Shown here piece after piece: positions 61,071 through 64,000 of a stretch of DNA of 64,000 nucleotides. The DNA comes from DAHUYF01 sp963838385 (lineage in GTDB: Bacteria > Pseudomonadota > Alphaproteobacteria > ATCC43930 > CGMCC-115725), in NCBI GenBank assembly GCA_963838385.1, contig CAWIRE010000005.1, forward strand, positions 150,182 through 214,181, in the 5' to 3' direction. The translations under genes and the position numbers were made by a program. The number at the start of each line of letters is the position of its first letter. The stretch's first letter is position 1. The notes under the pieces are model-generated. The model searched no databases. It had not been told where the DNA came from and was given only the letters and a program-made list of their open reading frames with translations.

Positions 61071-61475
61071 ATGACAGACGCCGATTTCCGCGCGATGTTC
61101 CTGGCGGCGGTGGCCGCCTTCGAAAACCACGGCCGCCGAGAGGCGGCGGCGCGGTTCTGTCGGCTCTGGACTGACTATCGCCGGTGGTTCCGCACGGAGT
61201 TCCTGCCCACGGTTCCGCAAGGACTGCGGAGAGAGGGCGATGAGAACTCGGTTTGGATCCGCCCGGTGGCCCTCAAGGCGCGCGCGCTCGGTTTCGAGCA
61301 CGCGCTGGGCGCCGTGCTCATGATGGCGCGGAACTGTGGCCATGGTTCCCGCCGGGGGACGGTGGGAGGCAGCGCAACTTGCGGCTCGTCGCGTCAGCGC
61401 GGGCGCGAGGGCGTGCGCGGTGGTTCCGCGTCCCTGGCGACGAGCCGGGACGGTGACGACACGCTGAGCCGTTGA
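61071..61475 (+). CDS. small protein downstream of the relaxase, unknown function
   Basis: A 134-residue protein. The first 90 residues are a plausible soluble helical domain (FRAMFLAAVAAFENHGRREAAARFCRLW); the C-terminus is low in complexity, rich in Gly, Arg and Ser. I do not recognise the family. It follows the relaxase stop by 9 bases, so it is probably an accessory mobilization or control protein. Confidence 0.55.
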   Translation: MTDADFRAMFLAAVAAFENHGRREAAARFCRLWTDYRRWFRTEFLPTVPQGLRREGDENSVWIRPVALKARALGFEHALGAVLMMARNCGHGSRRGTVGGSATCGSSRQRGREGVRGGSASLATSRDGDDTLSR

Positions 61476-61500
61476 GGCGGTCGCGTGCGGCGCTGTTGGC

Positions 61501-63471
61501 CTACTCGGCTGCCTCCCGCTCGCCGTACGCCGCGTCGGTGTAGAGATGCGATAAGTCAAGCTTGGAATACTCGATGCGGTTAACGGCATCGATGAGCTGC
61601 TCGGGCTTGTAGCCCCCGAAGTATAGCTTGTTGGTCATGGCGAGCGGTCGCGCCTCGAGATGGCCGCCCTCATGGCCGCAAATGCTCGCCACGAGGCGGG
61701 AGCGCACGCCGGCACGGATCAGGACGGTATCGACCGTGTGGCGCTCGGCATGAAAATCCTTCCACAGCTCACCGCAGCCGACCGCCCGGCGGTAGTAGCC
61801 AAAATTCTTCGAGAAGCGGCCAGAGTGTGCCACCGCGTTCGGGGCCGGCGCATAGTCGGGGAACATGCGAAGCTCGCCGGCTGCGCGTTGCTGCTCCACG
61901 AAGTCGATAAACCCGATGCGGCGGATTTCGGGGTGAAGAGGAACCTCGCGGAGCCCCGCGTCCGTCTTAACGCGTCGGCCGCGGCCGCGACGGACGCAAA
62001 TCCAATGCGTGCCGTGGGCCGGCACCACGTCGTCGACGAAAAGCTGCAAGGCTTCCGTGAGCCTGAGCCCTTGGAAGGCAGCAAGCAGCGGCAGCCAGAA
62101 GAGGGCGTCGCGGATGATGACGCCGCCCTCGGCGACCGGGCGCCGCCTCGTGCGGTAATAAGCCGAGACCGAGCCCCGCCAGACCGGCGTCGAGAACAGC
62201 CGGATTTGGAATTCATCGTCGAGGGCTGTCCGTGTCTCCACGGCGTCGCGGCGTATCTCGCGCTTCTTGTGGAGCGTGCCGGAAAACGGATTGTCGACCA
62301 CGTGATCGGCGACGCCCTGCCAGTTGTAGAAGCCGATGAGGAAGTCGAGATGCTTGTTCTGCGTCTTCTTGGAGAGCCGCCCCACCGGCTCGCCTTTGCG
62401 CAGCACGTCAGAAATCTCGCCCGGATCGAACTCGCCACGCTCGATGGCGTCGGCTCGCGCGATGGCATCGCGCGCGTTCAAGCCGGTGAAGACGCTTTTC
62501 CCGTGGAGCTTCGGCACGCGCCCCAACTCTTTTCGGAATTGCCAGGCCTGCCGCTTCGACACCTCGTCCAGGCGGAATTCCTCGCCCATCAGCTCACGCC
62601 AGAGCTTCAGCGCGGCCGAGCTGTCGCGCGCGTGCTTGTCGACCCAGGCGTTTCCCGCCATGGCGTCGCGCCAGAGCTCGAACTCATCGACGAGACGAGG
62701 AACCGGGCCGGCGCGCCGCTGGGCGATGGTTTGTGGCGATAGAGCAGTGCCGGCCGGTGCCGGTAGCGCGGCAGCGGGTGCCGGCGTGGTGAGGGTCGGG
62801 ATCGCCGGCAGGACGGTGAGCGGCGCGGGTAGGGCGCCACGGTCGCTCTGATCCTCGATGTAGACGGCGCGCTGCTCGCGCGCGGCGTCGACCTCTCGCG
62901 CCTGGATATAGACGCGCATGGCCTCGCGAAGGAACAGACGGAACTGCGGCGAGCATCGGTCGAGATTGGTGAGGCCGTGCGCCGCGAGCACCGCGTTGAG
63001 GTCCGGCATCACGGCTGAGCAGTCGTTGAGGACGAGCAGCTCGCGCAGTTCGGGAATTCGAGCTAGAGGCGCGGCCTCCTCGGCGCGCTCCTCCGCTTCC
63101 CTCATCTGCTCGGGATCGTCGGCATCATCCGGCCCTTCGGTCATCCAATCCGGCGGCCCCGGTGGGCGCATGGCGCGCGTCAGCTCGCCATCGGCCAGCA
63201 CCTTGTCGAAGAGGTCGTCGAGGACCCGTTTCAGCTCCTCCCGCGTCGGTGCCCGCCGTTCTTCGGCCATGTTCTTCTCCGTCTTCGCCAACCACTCGTC
63301 GAACGCGACGCTCGCCCGCCGCGCGCGGCGCCGCGCGACCGAGGGTTCGGACGTGCGGAGGGATCGTCTCACCTGCGCGGTGCCGAGCGCGGCGCTCAGC
63401 GGGGCGGGAAGGCGTCGTCGCCACCAGTATCGGCCGTGCCGCTTGAAGAGGTGTAAATGGCCCGTGGACAT
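61501..63471 (-). CDS. tyrosine recombinase (site-specific integrase)
   Basis: A large, 656-residue integrase that probably catalyses insertion and excision at tRNA-Gln. The catalytic arginine motif is LAAFQGLRLTEALQL and the HxxR box is in FHAERHTVDTVLIRAG. The later His is in ICGHEGG and the nucleophilic Tyr is probably in KLYFGGY. The long N-terminal half (about 400 residues) holds SAM-like and arm-binding regions, as in large integrases of proteobacterial islands. The ATG at 63471 follows a GGAG site; the frame runs to 63510. It is transcribed away from the tRNA, 94 bases from its 3' end. Confidence 0.92.
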   Translation of the reverse strand: MSTGHLHLFKRHGRYWWRRRLPAPLSAALGTAQVRRSLRTSEPSVARRRARRASVAFDEWLAKTEKNMAEERRAPTREELKRVLDDLFDKVLADGELTRAMRPPGPPDWMTEGPDDADDPEQMREAEERAEEAAPLARIPELRELLVLNDCSAVMPDLNAVLAAHGLTNLDRCSPQFRLFLREAMRVYIQAREVDAAREQRAVYIEDQSDRGALPAPLTVLPAIPTLTTPAPAAALPAPAGTALSPQTIAQRRAGPVPRLVDEFELWRDAMAGNAWVDKHARDSSAALKLWRELMGEEFRLDEVSKRQAWQFRKELGRVPKLHGKSVFTGLNARDAIARADAIERGEFDPGEISDVLRKGEPVGRLSKKTQNKHLDFLIGFYNWQGVADHVVDNPFSGTLHKKREIRRDAVETRTALDDEFQIRLFSTPVWRGSVSAYYRTRRRPVAEGGVIIRDALFWLPLLAAFQGLRLTEALQLFVDDVVPAHGTHWICVRRGRGRRVKTDAGLREVPLHPEIRRIGFIDFVEQQRAAGELRMFPDYAPAPNAVAHSGRFSKNFGYYRRAVGCGELWKDFHAERHTVDTVLIRAGVRSRLVASICGHEGGHLEARPLAMTNKLYFGGYKPEQLIDAVNRIEYSKLDLSHLYTDAAYGEREAAE

Positions 63472-63564
63472 GCTCGCTCCGGTCGGACCTGTGCCACAAT
63501 CGCGTGACACAGGCCGGGGGCGGAGCCCGGCGCGAGCGAGGAATCCTGCGGGATGGGCTGCGGT

Positions 63565-63582
63565 TTGGCTGGGGGACTAGGA
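63565..63582. repeat. attachment site (tRNA-Gln 3' end)
   Basis: The exact 18-base copy of the distal site at 56596-56613. It overlaps bases 1-17 of the tRNA-Gln gene counted from its 3' end (63566-63582), so the tRNA is kept intact after integration. Confidence 0.9.
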
Positions 63583-63639
63583 TTCGAACCTAGACTGGCG
63601 GAGTCAGAGTCCGCTGTCCTACCGTTAGACGATCCCCCA
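63566..63639 (-). tRNA. tRNA-Gln (anticodon CTG)
   Basis: A 74-nt tRNA on the minus strand. The acceptor stem TGGGGGA/TCCCCCA, the D-arm, the anticodon arm GCGGA-CTCTGAC-TCCGC with anticodon CTG, the T-arm CTAGG-TTCGAAT-CCTAG, and the encoded GCCA end are all visible. It reads CAG codons. It is the integration target of the adjacent element. Confidence 0.97.
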
Positions 63640-63781
63640 ACAGGGATTAACCAAGCGTTCCCGGCTAGATAGCACACCCCGGCGGCCCTGGGTAGGGGCA
63701 GGGAGGCGCCGGCGCGGGCGAGACCGCGCTTCGCAACCGCGCCGTCCTGGGATAGCATTGAGTCCGTGTCATGAATATGTC

Positions 63782-64000
63782 GTGAATAGAGCCGCCGCCG
63801 CCCCGTGGACAAGCCCGCCGCCCGCCGATCTCTCGCCCGCACCGCTCGCTGGCCCGTCCGCCGCCGTCGCCGGCTCGGGCGGCGGCGACGGCCGGACCTA
63901 TGCGGCGCTCGATCTCGGCACCAATAATTGTCGCCTCCTGGTGGCGCGCCGCCAGGGCGAGGGGTTCCGCGTCATCGACGCCTTCTCGCGCATCGTGCGG
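63782..64000 (+). CDS. Ppx/GppA phosphatase family protein, N-terminus (partial)
   Basis: The last 219 bases encode an open frame from a GTG at 63782 to the window end. A Pro/Ala/Gly-rich leader is followed by YAALDLGTNNCRLLVARRQGE, the start of an actin-like ATPase fold (DLGTNNCRLL) typical of exopolyphosphatase/guanosine pentaphosphatase. The gene is cut by the window edge. GTG 63782 is the best start in this frame, but no Shine-Dalgarno is clear, so the start is uncertain. Confidence 0.8.
   Translation, partial: MNRAAAAPWTSPPPADLSPAPLAGPSAAVAGSGGGDGRTYAALDLGTNNCRLLVARRQGEGFRVIDAFSRIVR

Larger units (their letters stand above)
56596..63582. mobile_element. integrative, probably mobilizable element at tRNA-Gln(CTG)
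   Basis: The element is 6,969 bases long between equivalent points of the two attachment-site copies. It contains a deaminase-like gene, two small genes, a DUF3987-type ATPase, a putative oriT, a MobV-type relaxase, a small accessory gene, and a tyrosine recombinase next to the tRNA. There is no conjugation (type IV secretion) gene, so it would need a helper. The AT-rich stretches in the cargo area (56749-57881) differ from the GC-rich mobility genes, which suggests a mosaic origin. Confidence 0.85.

Overview
This is a GC-rich chromosomal segment from an alphaproteobacterium, most like the Rhodospirillales and their relatives. The evidence is the lepB-rnc-era-recO gene order, a bo3-type quinol oxidase operon, an HpnL-type hopanoid-linked membrane protein, and the many transport and oxidoreductase genes. 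No species can be named from sequence alone.

Layout. 1-4935: housekeeping block (end of lepB, rnc, era, recO, parC, a TusA-like gene). 4936-9816: a visibly AT-richer accessory block of three co-directional genes. They encode a membrane-anchored HEPN-like protein, a GAF plus degenerate histidine-kinase-type ATPase protein, and a receiver domain fused to an aminoglycoside-phosphotransferase-like kinase. This is the best candidate for an undescribed signalling or conflict system. 9851-21633: a TAXI-type binding protein, a GNAT, an iron alcohol dehydrogenase, an altered metallo-beta-lactamase-fold protein, a branched-chain-type ABC operon, an MFS transporter, a Rieske ferredoxin, a PAS protein and a small membrane protein. 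21830-29333: a SulP-STAS-cyclic-nucleotide-binding transporter, eutB-eutC (B12-dependent ethanolamine ammonia-lyase), a receiver protein, and a TonB-dependent receptor behind a clear cobalamin riboswitch. 29340-38257: an HpnL-like protein, a tandem-duplicated ferritin-like protein, a PCu(A)C copper chaperone, a His-rich secreted protein, and a TetR-controlled xanthine-dehydrogenase-type operon. 38384-46471: DUF4142, MntH, an SDR, AraC, a winged-helix/ATPase regulator and a Gly/Tyr-rich exported protein. 46508-50550: cyoABCD. 51036-56487: SMP-30, two small DUF proteins, a NarL-type two-component pair and an alpha/beta hydrolase.

56596-63582 is a roughly 7 kb integrative, probably mobilizable element at the 3' end of tRNA-Gln(CTG), bounded by an 18-nt direct repeat. 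It carries a large tyrosine recombinase, a MobV-type relaxase with a plausible oriT just upstream, a DUF3987-type ATPase, a dCMP-deaminase-like cargo gene and small proteins. Beyond the tRNA the window ends in the start of a Ppx/GppA phosphatase.

Five otherwise conserved genes each carry an apparent single-base insertion (5253, 15033, 21830, 42987 and 55680). Because all shift in the same direction, sequencing or assembly indels are at least as likely as real decay, and the affected genes should be read as probable full-length proteins.
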